Below, one piece after another: positions 33,697 through 45,687 of a stretch of 64,000 bases of DNA (positions within the stretch are counted from its first letter, which is position 1; each line of letters begins with the position of its first letter). The position numbers and the translations under genes were made by a program. This DNA is from Achromobacter pulmonis (lineage in GTDB: Bacteria > Pseudomonadota > Gammaproteobacteria > Burkholderiales > Burkholderiaceae_B). Under the pieces are notes generated by a model, which was not told the origin of the DNA, ran no database searches, and saw only the letters and a list, made by a program, of their open reading frames with translations. Location of the stretch: positions 62,001-126,000 of the forward strand of contig NZ_CADIJV010000005.1 in assembly GCF_902859765.1 (NCBI RefSeq), read 5' to 3'.

Positions 33697-34541
33697 AGCC
33701 CGGCCTTTTTGCGGTAGATGCGGTCTTCGAGCACGAAGTCGTCGAAGCCGTCGGCCTGGGCCGAAAAGCGTACCGATTCCCGCGACCCCAGGCCCAGGAA
33801 GCCGCGATGGACCAGGGCATCGTGGAACAGGCGCAGCGCCCGGTTCTGCAACTCGCGCTCGAAGTAGATGAGCACGTTGCGGCACGACACCAGGTGCACT
33901 TCGGCGAACACGCTGTCCGTGGCCAGGCTGTGGTCAGAGAAGACCATGTGCGCGCGCAGCGCCTTGTCGAACACCACGCGGCCGTAGCGGGCGGTGTAGT
34001 AGTCGGACAGGGAGCTACGGCCGCCGGCCTGAGCGTGGTTGCGGGTGAACGCGGCCACCCGCTCCAGGTCGAACACGCCTTGCTCGGCCGTGCGCAGCGC
34101 ATGGGGATTGATGTCGGTGGCATAGATCAGTGCGCGCTCCAGCAAGCCTTCCTCGCGCAGCAGGATGGCCAGCGAATAGACTTCTTCGCCGGTACTGCAG
34201 CCGGCCACCCATACCTTGATCGAAGGGTAGGTGCGCAGGATCGGCACCACTTCTTTGCGCAGCGCCAGGAAGTAGCCAGGATCGCGGAACATGTCGCTGA
34301 CCTGCACCGTCAGGAACTGCAGCAACTCGGTGAACACCGGCGGTTCGTGCAGCACGCGGTCCTGCAGCAGGGACAGGGTCTTGCAGCCGAAATGCGCCAG
34401 GGCGCTTTGCAGGCGCCGCTTGAGCGAGGCCTGCGCGTAGGCGCGAAAGTCGTAGTGATAGTGGTGGTAGATCGCCTCGAGCAGCAAGCGCTGCTCGATA
34501 TCCTCGGTAGGCGTCTGGTTCGGTCGCGGCATGATCGTCAT
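33693..34541 (-). CDS. cheR: CheR-type protein glutamate methyltransferase
   Basis: CheR methyltransferase of about 282 residues. The N-terminal helical domain (HYHYDFRAYAQASLKRRL) is followed by the SAM-binding domain with KVWVAGCSTGEEVYSLAILL, the family signature, and LVSCRNVLIYF. The start at 34541 is chosen; MPRPNQ three codons later and a start 22 codons upstream are alternatives, and none has a strong ribosome site. It would methylate a sensor protein with SAM as donor. It lies 19 bases after the stop of the hybrid kinase gene and is coupled to cheB. Confidence 0.9.
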   Translation of the reverse strand: MTIMPRPNQTPTEDIEQRLLLEAIYHHYHYDFRAYAQASLKRRLQSALAHFGCKTLSLLQDRVLHEPPVFTELLQFLTVQVSDMFRDPGYFLALRKEVVPILRTYPSIKVWVAGCSTGEEVYSLAILLREEGLLERALIYATDINPHALRTAEQGVFDLERVAAFTRNHAQAGGRSSLSDYYTARYGRVVFDKALRAHMVFSDHSLATDSVFAEVHLVSCRNVLIYFERELQNRALRLFHDALVHRGFLGLGSRESVRFSAQADGFDDFVLEDRIYRKKAGL

Positions 34542-34560
34542 CGGGGCAGGGGGCGGCCGG

Positions 34561-37113
<2,553 letters not shown>

Positions 37114-38115
37114 AGCCGCCGAACAGCGTCAGGTCGTCGCCGCCGTTGACCACGTAGCCGGCCCCCACGCTGGCGTTGAGGTACTGCGCCAGGTATTCGA
37201 GCGCGCGCTTGCCGATCTCGTCCAGACGGTGATCGCCGCGCAGGCGCAGGCTCAATCCGGAAAGCCCGGCGGTGATCCAGGCCTGGCGCGCCTTGGCGCG
37301 GTATTCGCGGATGGTCATGGCGGCCGAGGCCGTGATCAGCACCAGCAGCAGCAACGACCCGCCCCATGAGTAGTAGGCCGAGGTGGCCGAGGCGGCGACC
37401 CAGGCCTCGCGTTGTTCCGTGACCAGGGACATTTGGCGCGTGTACAGGTCGGCGACCAGGTCGCGCAGCCGATCCATTGCTTCCTTGCCCGAGTCGGTCC
37501 GCACTACGGCCAGCGCGCCTTCGACATCGCCGGCCTTGCGCATTTCGATGGTGGTCCGCAGCTCGGCCAGTTTCTGCTGCGTGATGCCGGCGATATCGTT
37601 GACGATGCGGCGTTGCGCCGCATCCGCGGCGGCGGCTTGCTGGACCACCGCCAGGCGCTGTTCGATCAGCGGCACCGAGCGCAGGTAGGGCTGCAGGTAG
37701 GCCGGATCGCCCGTCAGCAGATAGCCGCGCTGGCCGATTTCGGCGTCCTTGAGCGCCGAGTTGAACAGGCTCAGCTGGCGCAGTGTCTCGGTCGTGTTGT
37801 CCATGGCCTTGACCGCCTCGGCGCGGGTATTGGCCGAGCGCACGTTGACGAAGGCGATGAGCAGCGTGGCCAGCGCGGCCATCACGAAACCGATCATCAG
37901 GGTGCGCGGAACGGCATGGCGGCTGGCGGAGTGCGGCATGTGCGGCATGGGAACGGTTCGGCGGGGAAAAAATGAAGCAACGACTATACAGGGGTCCGGG
38001 GGAGTGGTTTCGTCCGGATACAATTGCTTCCCCCTCGAAGGGCGCGCATCCCCTAGGATTCGGCCTTCCCCGCTGTGCCAATCCGCTTGCGCGCCGCCTG
38101 TGGCGCGCGCGGGAC

Positions 38116-38556
38116 ATGACAACCATGACGAAAATCCTTTTGGTCGACGATCAGCCGGCGTTGGTCGCCCTGATGAGCGAATTCCTGAGTAGCGAAGGCT
38201 ACGACGTCATCACGCATACCGATGGCCTGACGGCCTTGCGGCAGATGCTGGAACTGCGGCCCGACCTGGTCATCACCGACTTTTCCATGCCCGGCATGGA
38301 CGGCGGCGCCTTGCTGACCGCCATGCGTGAAAACGCCTATCTGAACGATACCCCGGTCCTGGTGCTCAGCGGCCGGCCCGAATCCGAGATCGGCCCGGCC
38401 TGCGCCGGGCGCGCGACCCTGTTGCGCAAGCCCGCCGAGCCGGAAGCGGTGCTGCTGGCCATCCGGCGCTTGCTGCCGGCCGCGCCGCGGCAGGGGGCCG
38501 GGCGTTTGGACGCGGGCCTGGCCGCGACGGCCCCGGCATTGACGGCGGGTTGCTAG
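38116..38556 (+). CDS. Single-domain response regulator
   Basis: Receiver-only protein of 146 residues. It carries LLVDDQPALVALMSEFL, phospho-acceptor Asp in LVITDFSMPGMDGGALL, the conserved Ser/Thr strand VLVLSGRP, and a Lys in LLRKPAEP. A short Ala-rich tail replaces any output domain. The start at 38116 fits the receiver; the gene is divergent from the hybrid kinase with about 165 bases between. It is a candidate diffusible partner of the kinase cluster. Confidence 0.9.
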   Translation: MTTMTKILLVDDQPALVALMSEFLSSEGYDVITHTDGLTALRQMLELRPDLVITDFSMPGMDGGALLTAMRENAYLNDTPVLVLSGRPESEIGPACAGRATLLRKPAEPEAVLLAIRRLLPAAPRQGAGRLDAGLAATAPALTAGC

Positions 38557-38623
38557 CCGGATCGGGGACGGCGCGGCGGCGCGCGCCATGCGGCCAGCGG
38601 GCAAGGCGCGGATCGCTGGCGGC

Positions 38624-40696
38624 TCATTGTTGCTGGGCAGGCGTCGCGGCGCGGGAGGCCTGCGTGGACAGGCGTTCCTGCGTCAGGGTGCCTGGTTCGG
38701 CCTGGGAAGGACGCACCACGACGGCATTCCGGCTGTCGCTGGCGCCCAGCTTGGGCAGGTCCACCGGACGCGCGGCCAAGTTCGAAAAGGGGCCGCCGCC
38801 GCTGGCCGGCACGCCGTCCAGCGTCAGGTTCGCCGCCCATTGGCCATCACGGCGCGATAGCACCTGGTAGCGCTGTGGCGAGCCGGCCATGCGCGCCACC
38901 ACATACAACGTGCCGTCAATCAAATGGATCGCCGGCGGTGACGCCGCCTCGGCCGGCAGCCTGGCGGGCTTGCCGCGCTCGACCAGCCAGAGCGGGCCAT
39001 CCGCGCGCTCCAGGACCGCCACTACCACGTTGCCCTGCGCGTCGGCATCGATTGCCGGACGGCCTATGTAGGGCACGCCCAGGTCGGCCGGCACGCTCCA
39101 GTCCATTTCCAGGTCGGTGGTGTCGCCGGTTTCCTCCAGGCGGGTCAGGTGGTTGTTGCCGCGTTGGCGGAAATACAGTTCGACCCGGTGCTCGTGGTTG
39201 CGGATCGCGGCCAGCCCGCCGGCCGCCGCAGGCGCCGGCACGCGGCGCCAGGCCTGCCAGTCCGGCCGCTGGCCCTTGGCGGCCGGCAATTGGCGGGAGG
39301 AGAACAACTGCCCGCCCGCCGACGCGAAGACGATGTAGCGGCCATCGTCGCCGCGCACCACCGCGGGCGCGCCGGAGGCGCCGTCCAGCGGCGGCAGGCT
39401 TTGCCAGGGCCCCCAGCTGCCATCGATGCCGGACGGTGAGATCCAGTGCAGCCGGCCGTCATAGCCCAGCGCGACGGCGGCGGCCTCGCCGCGCGGCGCC
39501 ACCGCGGGAATCTGGATGACGCGGATGCCGGCCAGCGCCTGCCACCCCTGCCAGGTGCCGTCGTGGCGTTGCTTGTTGGCCCATACCCCGCCCAGCGGAT
39601 CGCGCGCCATCAGGCCGGCGGTGCCGTCGGCGTGGCCGAACGTGACCAAGGGGCCGCCGGTGCGGCCGCCCAGGCTTTGCCAGCGGCGCTGGCCCGCGTC
39701 CCAGCGGTTGGCGGCGGCGTTGGTCTCGCCCGCCGCGAACACCACCAGCCCGTCGCGCTTGTCGGGATAGATCTGCGGCGGCATGTCCCGGCGCGAGACG
39801 TAGTAGGCGCGCTGTACCCAGGCGGCCGCGGGACCGGCGGGTTCCTTGCAGCCGCTGGGGCCGGCGCAATAGTGGTAGTCGTTCCAGGCGTAGTGCTGGA
39901 AGATGATGGATTTGCTGGCGATCTCGCTGTCGGCGAGATTGCTGGCGCGCTCCTGGCTGGGATAGTCGATATAGCCGGTCTCGGCATAGTTGCCGGGCGC
40001 GCGCAGCATGGCGGCGCGCACCAGCCGCGCGCTGGCGATGTGGTCGGGATGGCCGTGTCCGGCGCAGCGCCAGCACAGTTGCGTATACGGCACGCTGATC
40101 GTGTCGTCCAGGTGACGCACGGTGGTCGGCTGGTATTGCCGGATCAATTCGGCCAGGGTGTCGATCAACTGTTCGCGCGAGTACACCTCGGGGTATGGGC
40201 CGAGCGTGTCCACGTTCTGTCCGGGTTCGGATTCGGCGCGGCTCAGCGGCGTGAGGCTGCCCCAGCCGTTGCCCAGCCACGGGTCCTTCAGGCGCAGATG
40301 CCACAGTTGCACGCGCGGGTTGCCCGACAGGCTGAAACGCGCGATCCGGCGCTGGCCCGCGTGGCCGACGCCTTCCTTCCAGAGATCGGGCTGGCCTGCC
40401 ATATAGGCATAGGCCGCGCGCACGCCGCGTTCCCGACCCAGCATGTAGGGGGCGCCTTCGCCCGCATCGCTGGCGGTCAGGTAGACCACCCGCACGCAGC
40501 CGCCGGCCGCGATGTTGGAGGCGATGTCCGGGTTCATGAACAGCAGGTCGTCGTCCAGGTGGGCGACGAAGGCGAGGTCTTTGATGCCATTGCATTGCGC
40601 CAGGGTGGGGGGCGCGGCGAAGGCGGAGCCGGCCAGGCCGGCGAGCATCAGCGCTTGCCCGAAACGGGCGAGCAAGGTCGTGAGAATCCGCGTCAA
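38624..40696 (-). CDS. Secreted PIG-L family deacetylase with C-terminal propeller-like domain
   Basis: Exported protein of 690 residues with this start. The TTG at 40696 has AGGAG eight bases upstream and gives a clean signal peptide (LTTLLARFGQALMLAGLAGS, cleavage after AFA); an ATG at 40744 is an alternative. The N-terminal half is a PIG-L/LmbE zinc deacetylase with VAHLDDDLLFMNPD and HGHPDHIASARLV as metal motifs. The second half (about 330-650) has repeated G-x-W-x-x-W-x-x-L units (WQSLGG, WQALAG, WQSLPP) like lectin or sialidase-type propellers. It probably removes acetyl groups from an extracellular or periplasmic GlcNAc polymer. Confidence 0.85.
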   Translation of the reverse strand: MTRILTTLLARFGQALMLAGLAGSAFAAPPTLAQCNGIKDLAFVAHLDDDLLFMNPDIASNIAAGGCVRVVYLTASDAGEGAPYMLGRERGVRAAYAYMAGQPDLWKEGVGHAGQRRIARFSLSGNPRVQLWHLRLKDPWLGNGWGSLTPLSRAESEPGQNVDTLGPYPEVYSREQLIDTLAELIRQYQPTTVRHLDDTISVPYTQLCWRCAGHGHPDHIASARLVRAAMLRAPGNYAETGYIDYPSQERASNLADSEIASKSIIFQHYAWNDYHYCAGPSGCKEPAGPAAAWVQRAYYVSRRDMPPQIYPDKRDGLVVFAAGETNAAANRWDAGQRRWQSLGGRTGGPLVTFGHADGTAGLMARDPLGGVWANKQRHDGTWQGWQALAGIRVIQIPAVAPRGEAAAVALGYDGRLHWISPSGIDGSWGPWQSLPPLDGASGAPAVVRGDDGRYIVFASAGGQLFSSRQLPAAKGQRPDWQAWRRVPAPAAAGGLAAIRNHEHRVELYFRQRGNNHLTRLEETGDTTDLEMDWSVPADLGVPYIGRPAIDADAQGNVVVAVLERADGPLWLVERGKPARLPAEAASPPAIHLIDGTLYVVARMAGSPQRYQVLSRRDGQWAANLTLDGVPASGGGPFSNLAARPVDLPKLGASDSRNAVVVRPSQAEPGTLTQERLSTQASRAATPAQQQ

Positions 40697-41064
40697 GGGG
40701 CCCGCTCCTGAGGCATGGTCATGAAACTGCGCGATTGCGCGCATCTTAGCAAGCCGCGCCTGGGCGCAGGCAGGCGGGATGGCGCCCTTTGGCGAAAAGC
40801 CAACAAGCGGATTGCCTGGCAATGCAACCGCCGCGCGCAACGGCCAGCCGCCGCCGCGGCGTTGGCCGCCTGCACACAAAGTGGGTGCGTGCGCATAGAA
40901 TCAGGCAGGAAATCCAGCGGATTGCACTACCGGCAGGCGCTCCGATTCCGGAAAATGCCAGTCTGGCCGGCTGCCGGCCCCGTTTCGGGACGACGGCCGG
41001 CGGATGCCCGCCGCCGTTGCCGCGCCAGTTCGCCACCTCCTTCCACCTCCATGAGGATTTCGCC

Positions 41065-41535
41065 ATGACACAACTGCAAGTCAACGGCCAGGCCAGGGAC
41101 GTGACCGTTCCGGACGATATGCCTTTGTTGTGGGTGCTGCGCGACGAGCTTGGCATGACCGGCACCAAGTTCGGCTGCGGCATGGCCCTGTGCGGCGCCT
41201 GTACCACGCACCTGGATGGGCAGCCGATCCGCGCCTGTGTCACGCCCGTGTCGGCGGTGGCCGGCCGGGCGATTGCGACCATCGAGGGCATGGATGCCGA
41301 TCCGGTCGGCCGGACCGTGCAGCGCGCCTGGATCGAGAACAATGTGGCGCAATGCGGTTATTGCCAGGCGGGGCAGATCATGACGGCGGTCGGCCTGCTC
41401 AAGGCCACGCCCGCGCCCACCGAGCAGCAGATCGACGAGGCCATGAGCGGCAACATCTGCCGCTGCGGCACCTATCCGCGCATCCGCGCCGCGATCCAGC
41501 AGGCGGCGGCCCGCCTGGCCCAGGGAGGCAAGTGA
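41065..41535 (+). CDS. Molybdenum hydroxylase small subunit, two [2Fe-2S] clusters (IorA-like)
   Basis: Iron-sulfur subunit of 156 residues, the typical length. The plant-type ferredoxin cluster is ligated by [17 protein letters not shown] and the second cluster by CGYCQAGQ and [12 protein letters not shown]. The start at 41065 gives the standard N-terminus. The stop overlaps the start of the large subunit (TGATG). It has no signal peptide and would be co-exported with the TAT-tagged large subunit. Confidence 0.92.
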   Translation: MTQLQVNGQARDVTVPDDMPLLWVLRDELGMTGTKFGCGMALCGACTTHLDGQPIRACVTPVSAVAGRAIATIEGMDADPVGRTVQRAWIENNVAQCGYCQAGQIMTAVGLLKATPAPTEQQIDEAMSGNICRCGTYPRIRAAIQQAAARLAQGGK

Positions 41536-43826
41536 TGATGGACACGGCACAACGCGCGCGACGCGATTTTCTCAAGGGCGGGCTGGGTGCGCTGACGCTG
41601 GCGGTGACAGGCAGCGGCCTGGTCAGCGCGGTGCGGGCGGCCGGGGCGGAGCCTCGCAAGTACGGCGCCGATTCGATGCCGGGCGGCACGGTGGATGATC
41701 CGCTGGTGTTCGTCTCGATCGCGCCGGATGGCACGGTCACCATCGTGGCGCACCGGGCCGAGATGGGCACGGGCGTGCGCACCAGCCTGCCGATGGTGGT
41801 GGCCGATGAAATGGAAGCCGACTGGGCGCGGGTCCGCGTGGTCCAGGCCGGGGCCGACGAGGCGCGCTACGGCAACCAGAACGTGGACGGCTCGCGCAGC
41901 GTGCGGCACTTCCTGTTGCCGATGCGCCGGGTGGGCGCCGCCGCCCGCCAGATGCTGGAGGCCGCCGCCGCCGCGCGCTGGTCGGTGCCGCGGGACCAGG
42001 TGCGCGCGACCCGCCACGAGGTCGTCCATGACGCCAGCGGCCGCAGGCTGGGCTATGGCGAGCTGGCGGCCGATGCCGCCCGGTTGCCGGTGCCGGCCGG
42101 TGACGCGCTGCGGCTCAAGGTGCCCGCCGATTTCCGCTACATCGGCAAGAGCGAAGTGCGCCTGGTCGACCTGGAGGCCATCGGCAAGGGCCAGGCCGCC
42201 TATGGCATGGATTGCCACCTGCCCGGCATGGTGTACGCGGTGGTGGCGCGGCCGCCGGTGGTCGGGGGCAAGCCGCGCCGCGTCGACAGCGCCAAGGCGC
42301 TGGCCGTGCCCGGCGTGCTGAAAGTGGTGGACATTCCGCCGATGCAGGGCGCGCCCGCCTTCCAGCCCCTGGGCGGCGTGGCGGTGGTGGCGCGCAATAC
42401 CTGGTCGGCGATCCAGGGCCGGGCGGCGCTGGAGATCGAGTGGGACGATGGCCCCAATGGCGACTACGATTCGGCGGCCTACCGGCAGACCCTGGCGGCC
42501 GCCAGCCGCGCGCCGGGCAAAGTCATGCGCGACCAGGGCGACGCGCCGGGGGCCTGGGCCCAGGCCGGGGAGGCCGAACGTTTCGCGGCCGATTACCATG
42601 TGCCGCATCTGGCGCATGCGTCCATGGAACCGCCGGTGGCCACGGTGCGGATCCAGGGGGATCAGGCCGAGGTCTGGACCTCGGTCCAGAACCCCGCGGC
42701 GGCGCAGGAGGCCGTGGCCCGGCGGCTCAAGCTGGACCCGGCGAAAGTCAAGGTGAACGTGCTGTTGCTGGGAGGCGGGTTCGGACGCAAGTCCAAGCCC
42801 GACTACGTGGACGAAGCCGCCATCGTGGCCCGTGCGATGCCGCAAGGCACGCCGGTCAAGCTGGTATGGACGCGCGAGGACGATATCCATCACGACTATC
42901 TGCACACGGTATCGGCAGAGCGCCTTGAGGCTGTGGTGGACCAGGACGGCAAGGTGCGGTCGTGGCTGCATCGCAGCGCCGCGCCCACCATCGGTTCGCT
43001 GTTCACCGAGGGCGCCCAGGGCGAGCAGTTGTTCGAATCGGCCATGTCCGCCATCAACATGCCCTATGTCATCCCCAACGTGCGCGTCGAGACCGCGCCG
43101 GTCGCCGCGCATGCGCGCATTGGCTGGTTCCGTTCGGTGTCCAACATTCCGCACGCGTTCGCGGCGCAGTGCTTCATCGCCGAGTTGGCGCATCGCGCCG
43201 GCAAGGATCACAAGCAATACGCGCTGGACTTGATCGGGCCGGCCCGCCGCATCGATCCAGGCACCCTGGCCGATACCTGGAACTACAGCGAATCGCCTGA
43301 ACGCTACCCCTACGACACGGGCCGCCTGCGCGGCGTGATCGAGGCGGCCGCGCGCGGCGCCGGCTGGGGGCGGGAACTGCCGCGGGGTCATGGTCTCGGC
43401 CTGGCCTTCTGCTACAGCTTCATGAGCTACACCGCCACGGTGGTGGAAGTGGCGGTGGACGCCAAGGGCGAGGTCCAGGTGCTGGCCGTGGACATGGCGC
43501 TCGACTGTGGGCCGCAGATCAATCCCGAGCGCATCCGCGCGCAGATGGAGGGCGGCGCCATCATGGGCCTGAGCCTGGCCTTGCTGGGCGAGATCACGTT
43601 CGAGCGGGGGCGCGTCAAGCAGAACAACTTCTACGATTATGAAGTGCTGCGCCACGGGGCGTCGCCGCGCGTGATCCGCACTCACCTGGTCAACGATGAC
43701 CATGCCTTGCCGCCAGGCGGCGTGGGCGAGCCGCCCGTGCCGCCGGTGGCGCCGGCGCTGTGCAATGCGATATTCGCGGCCACCGGCAAGCGGGTGCGCG
43801 ACCTGCCGGTACGGACGGTGGCCTAG
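41535..43826 (+). CDS. Molybdopterin-binding aldehyde/isoquinoline-type oxidoreductase large subunit, TAT-exported
   Basis: Xanthine-oxidase family large subunit of 763 residues of the IorB branch. The N-terminus has a twin-arginine signal (RARRDFLKGGLGALTLAVTG), placing the enzyme in the periplasm. The active-site region near the C-terminus (LPPGGVGEPPVPPVAPAL) includes the catalytic Glu. Central motifs are LLLGGGFGRKSKPDYV and MALDCGPQINPERIRAQMEG. The operon adds two maturation proteins. The substrate is likely an aldehyde or N-heterocycle. Confidence 0.9.
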   Translation: MMDTAQRARRDFLKGGLGALTLAVTGSGLVSAVRAAGAEPRKYGADSMPGGTVDDPLVFVSIAPDGTVTIVAHRAEMGTGVRTSLPMVVADEMEADWARVRVVQAGADEARYGNQNVDGSRSVRHFLLPMRRVGAAARQMLEAAAAARWSVPRDQVRATRHEVVHDASGRRLGYGELAADAARLPVPAGDALRLKVPADFRYIGKSEVRLVDLEAIGKGQAAYGMDCHLPGMVYAVVARPPVVGGKPRRVDSAKALAVPGVLKVVDIPPMQGAPAFQPLGGVAVVARNTWSAIQGRAALEIEWDDGPNGDYDSAAYRQTLAAASRAPGKVMRDQGDAPGAWAQAGEAERFAADYHVPHLAHASMEPPVATVRIQGDQAEVWTSVQNPAAAQEAVARRLKLDPAKVKVNVLLLGGGFGRKSKPDYVDEAAIVARAMPQGTPVKLVWTREDDIHHDYLHTVSAERLEAVVDQDGKVRSWLHRSAAPTIGSLFTEGAQGEQLFESAMSAINMPYVIPNVRVETAPVAAHARIGWFRSVSNIPHAFAAQCFIAELAHRAGKDHKQYALDLIGPARRIDPGTLADTWNYSESPERYPYDTGRLRGVIEAAARGAGWGRELPRGHGLGLAFCYSFMSYTATVVEVAVDAKGEVQVLAVDMALDCGPQINPERIRAQMEGGAIMGLSLALLGEITFERGRVKQNNFYDYEVLRHGASPRVIRTHLVNDDHALPPGGVGEPPVPPVAPALCNAIFAATGKRVRDLPVRTVA

Positions 43827-43827
43827 C

Positions 43828-44451
43828 ATGGACCGGTACGACGCTTCGGACATGGCCGTGCCGCGCGCCGGGCTGCCCACGGTCATCGTGCTGGCCGCCG
43901 GCCGGGGCGAGCGCTTCACGCGTTCCGGCGGCGCCACCCACAAGCTGCAGGCGCCGCTGGCCGGCATGACCGTGCTGCAACGGGTGTTGCGCGCCGTGGC
44001 GGAATCGGGCCTGCCTTGCCATGTGGTGCGGGCCGAGGCGGACGATGGCGCCGGCGGGGCGGCCGGCATGGGCGATTCGATCGCCCGGGGCGTGCGCGCC
44101 ACCGCCCGGGCCGCCGGCTGGCTCATCCTGCCGGGCGACCTGCCGCTGGTCGGCGCCGACAGCCTGCGGCGGGTCGCCGCCGCGCTCGCGTCCAGCCCGG
44201 TGGCGCTGCCATTCTGGAATGGCCGGCAGGGGCATCCGGTCGGCTTCGGGCGGTGCTGCTTCGCGGCGCTGGCGCGATTGCAGGGCGACCAGGGCGCCGC
44301 GTCGATCGTGGCGGCGCACCGGCAGGCCGGCACGCTGTGCACGCTGGCATTGGCGGACCCGGGCATCGTCGCCGACATCGACACCGTGGCGGATCTGGCC
44401 CGGGCCGAAGCGCGGCTTGCCGCCACCATGCCCACCCTGGGAGCGTGCTGA
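43828..44451 (+). CDS. MobA/MocA-like nucleotidyltransferase
   Basis: Nucleotidyltransferase-fold protein of 207 residues. Signatures are TVIVLAAGRGERFTRSGG, a Lys in THKLQAPLAGMTVLQR, and ILPGDLPLVGADSL with the metal-binding Asp. MocA-type enzymes make the cytosine dinucleotide form of molybdopterin for xanthine-oxidase-family enzymes. It begins two bases after the large subunit stop, so it is part of the same operon. Confidence 0.88.
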   Translation: MDRYDASDMAVPRAGLPTVIVLAAGRGERFTRSGGATHKLQAPLAGMTVLQRVLRAVAESGLPCHVVRAEADDGAGGAAGMGDSIARGVRATARAAGWLILPGDLPLVGADSLRRVAAALASSPVALPFWNGRQGHPVGFGRCCFAALARLQGDQGAASIVAAHRQAGTLCTLALADPGIVADIDTVADLARAEARLAATMPTLGAC

Positions 44452-45465
44452 ATGGAAAGTGTCGATGTGCGCGTGCTGCGCGCCGCCCGTGACTGGGCCA
44501 TGGCGGGCGACCGGGTCCTGTTGGCGACGGTGGCCCGGACCTGGGGATCGTCGCCGCGCCCGGCCGGCTCGATGATGGTGTTGCGTGAGGACGGCCGCTG
44601 CGTCGGCTCGGTCTCGGGCGGTTGCATCGAAGACGACCTGGTGTCGCGCTATACCCGCGCCCACGGCGGCCCCGGTATGCCGCGGGCCCGCCCCGAGCGG
44701 CTGCGTTATGGGGTGCAGGCGGACGAGGCGCGGCGCTTCGGCCTGCCCTGCGGCGGCACGCTGGAGCTGCTGCTGGAGTTCGATCCCGATGTCTCGCTGC
44801 TCGATGCGCTGGTGCGTCAGCTGGAAGCGGGCCAACTGACGCAACGCACCGTGGACTGCGTCACGGGCGCGGTGACGCTGGCGCGCGCCGACGCGCCGGC
44901 GGCGCTGTGCTTTGACGGCGCGGTGCTGTCGCACACGCTGGGGCCGCAGTACCGCATGCTGCTGATCGGCGCGGGCGCGCTGGCCGAGTATGTCTCGACC
45001 ATGGCGCTGTTCAACGATTTCGCGGTCACGCTCTGCGATCCGCGCGTCGAGCATCTGGGCGCCTGGTCGGTGGCCGGCGTGCAGCTCACCACCGAGATGC
45101 CCGACGATGCCGTGCGGGCGATGCGTCCGGACACGCGCACCTGTATCGTGGCGCTGAGCCATGATCCGAAACTGGACGACCTGGCGTTGCTCGAAGCGCT
45201 GCACAGTCCGGCTTTCTACGTGGGCGCGATCGGCTCGCGGCGCAACACCGAGCTGCGCCGCCAGCGCTTGATCGAACACTTCGACGAAACCGAGGAATCG
45301 CTGCAGCGCCTGCGGGCGCCGGTCGGCCTCTACATCGGCAGCCGCACGCCCGCGGAGATCGCCGTGAGCGTGATGGCCGAGATCCTGGCCGTGAAAAATG
45401 GCGTGCCGCTGCCGCCGGCCCTGTCGGTGGCGGCGGCCAAGACGCGGTTCCAGGCGCCCGCCTAG
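44452..45465 (+). CDS. XdhC/CoxI family molybdenum cofactor maturation protein
   Basis: XdhC-family protein of 337 residues. The N-terminal domain has VARTWGSSPRPAGSMMVL and SVSGGCIEDDLVSRY; the C-terminal Rossmann domain has LLIGAGALAEYVSTMALF, AIGSRRNTELRRQRL and APVGLYIGSRTPAEIAVSVM. Members bind the molybdenum cofactor and help insert and sulfurate it. The gene directly abuts the MocA-like gene and ends the operon. Confidence 0.92.
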   Translation: MESVDVRVLRAARDWAMAGDRVLLATVARTWGSSPRPAGSMMVLREDGRCVGSVSGGCIEDDLVSRYTRAHGGPGMPRARPERLRYGVQADEARRFGLPCGGTLELLLEFDPDVSLLDALVRQLEAGQLTQRTVDCVTGAVTLARADAPAALCFDGAVLSHTLGPQYRMLLIGAGALAEYVSTMALFNDFAVTLCDPRVEHLGAWSVAGVQLTTEMPDDAVRAMRPDTRTCIVALSHDPKLDDLALLEALHSPAFYVGAIGSRRNTELRRQRLIEHFDETEESLQRLRAPVGLYIGSRTPAEIAVSVMAEILAVKNGVPLPPALSVAAAKTRFQAPA

Positions 45466-45491
45466 GTGGCGGGCCGCGCTAGCCCGCGCGC

Positions 45492-45601
45492 GGCAAGTCC
45501 GGGGGGGCGGTGGCGGTCGTCGCGGCGTCGGAAGGGAGCCGCGAAGGCCCCCTGAGGCGCCGGCCACCGCGTCCGCCCCGCTCCGCCGGGCCGGACTTGC
45601 C
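45492..45601. repeat. 110-bp element bounded by 11-bp inverted repeat
   Basis: GGCAAGTCCGG (45492-45502) and CCGGACTTGCC (45591-45601) are perfect inverted copies around a very GC-rich core whose flanks can also pair (GGGGGCGGTGG with CCACCGCGTCCGCC). It occupies the gap after the xdhC-like gene and ends exactly where the sigma-gene promoter-like motif begins. It could be a large terminator or a structured RNA. Confidence 0.55.
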
Positions 45602-45628
45602 TGTATCATGCGTTCGAAGAGATCCGTC
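45602..45628 (+). promoter_or_regulatory. Predicted ECF promoter P1 upstream of the sigma factor gene
   Basis: TGTATC-N16-CCGTC, matching in layout the motifs at 46904 and 48616. The -35-like box starts one base after the inverted repeat. A run of seven C (45628-45634) overlaps the last base of the -10-like box. The start codon is about 60 bases downstream. Confidence 0.5.
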
Positions 45629-45687
45629 CCCCCCGAGCGCCGTTTTCCGTCGCGCGGCCTGATTGCCAGTGACCCCGGATAGCCCTC

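Noticed and set aside
41472-44627. Minus-strand open frame of about 1,050 codons
   Set aside because: Composition is Arg/His/Ala-rich without domains; it lies opposite the molybdenum hydroxylase genes, which have strong motifs.
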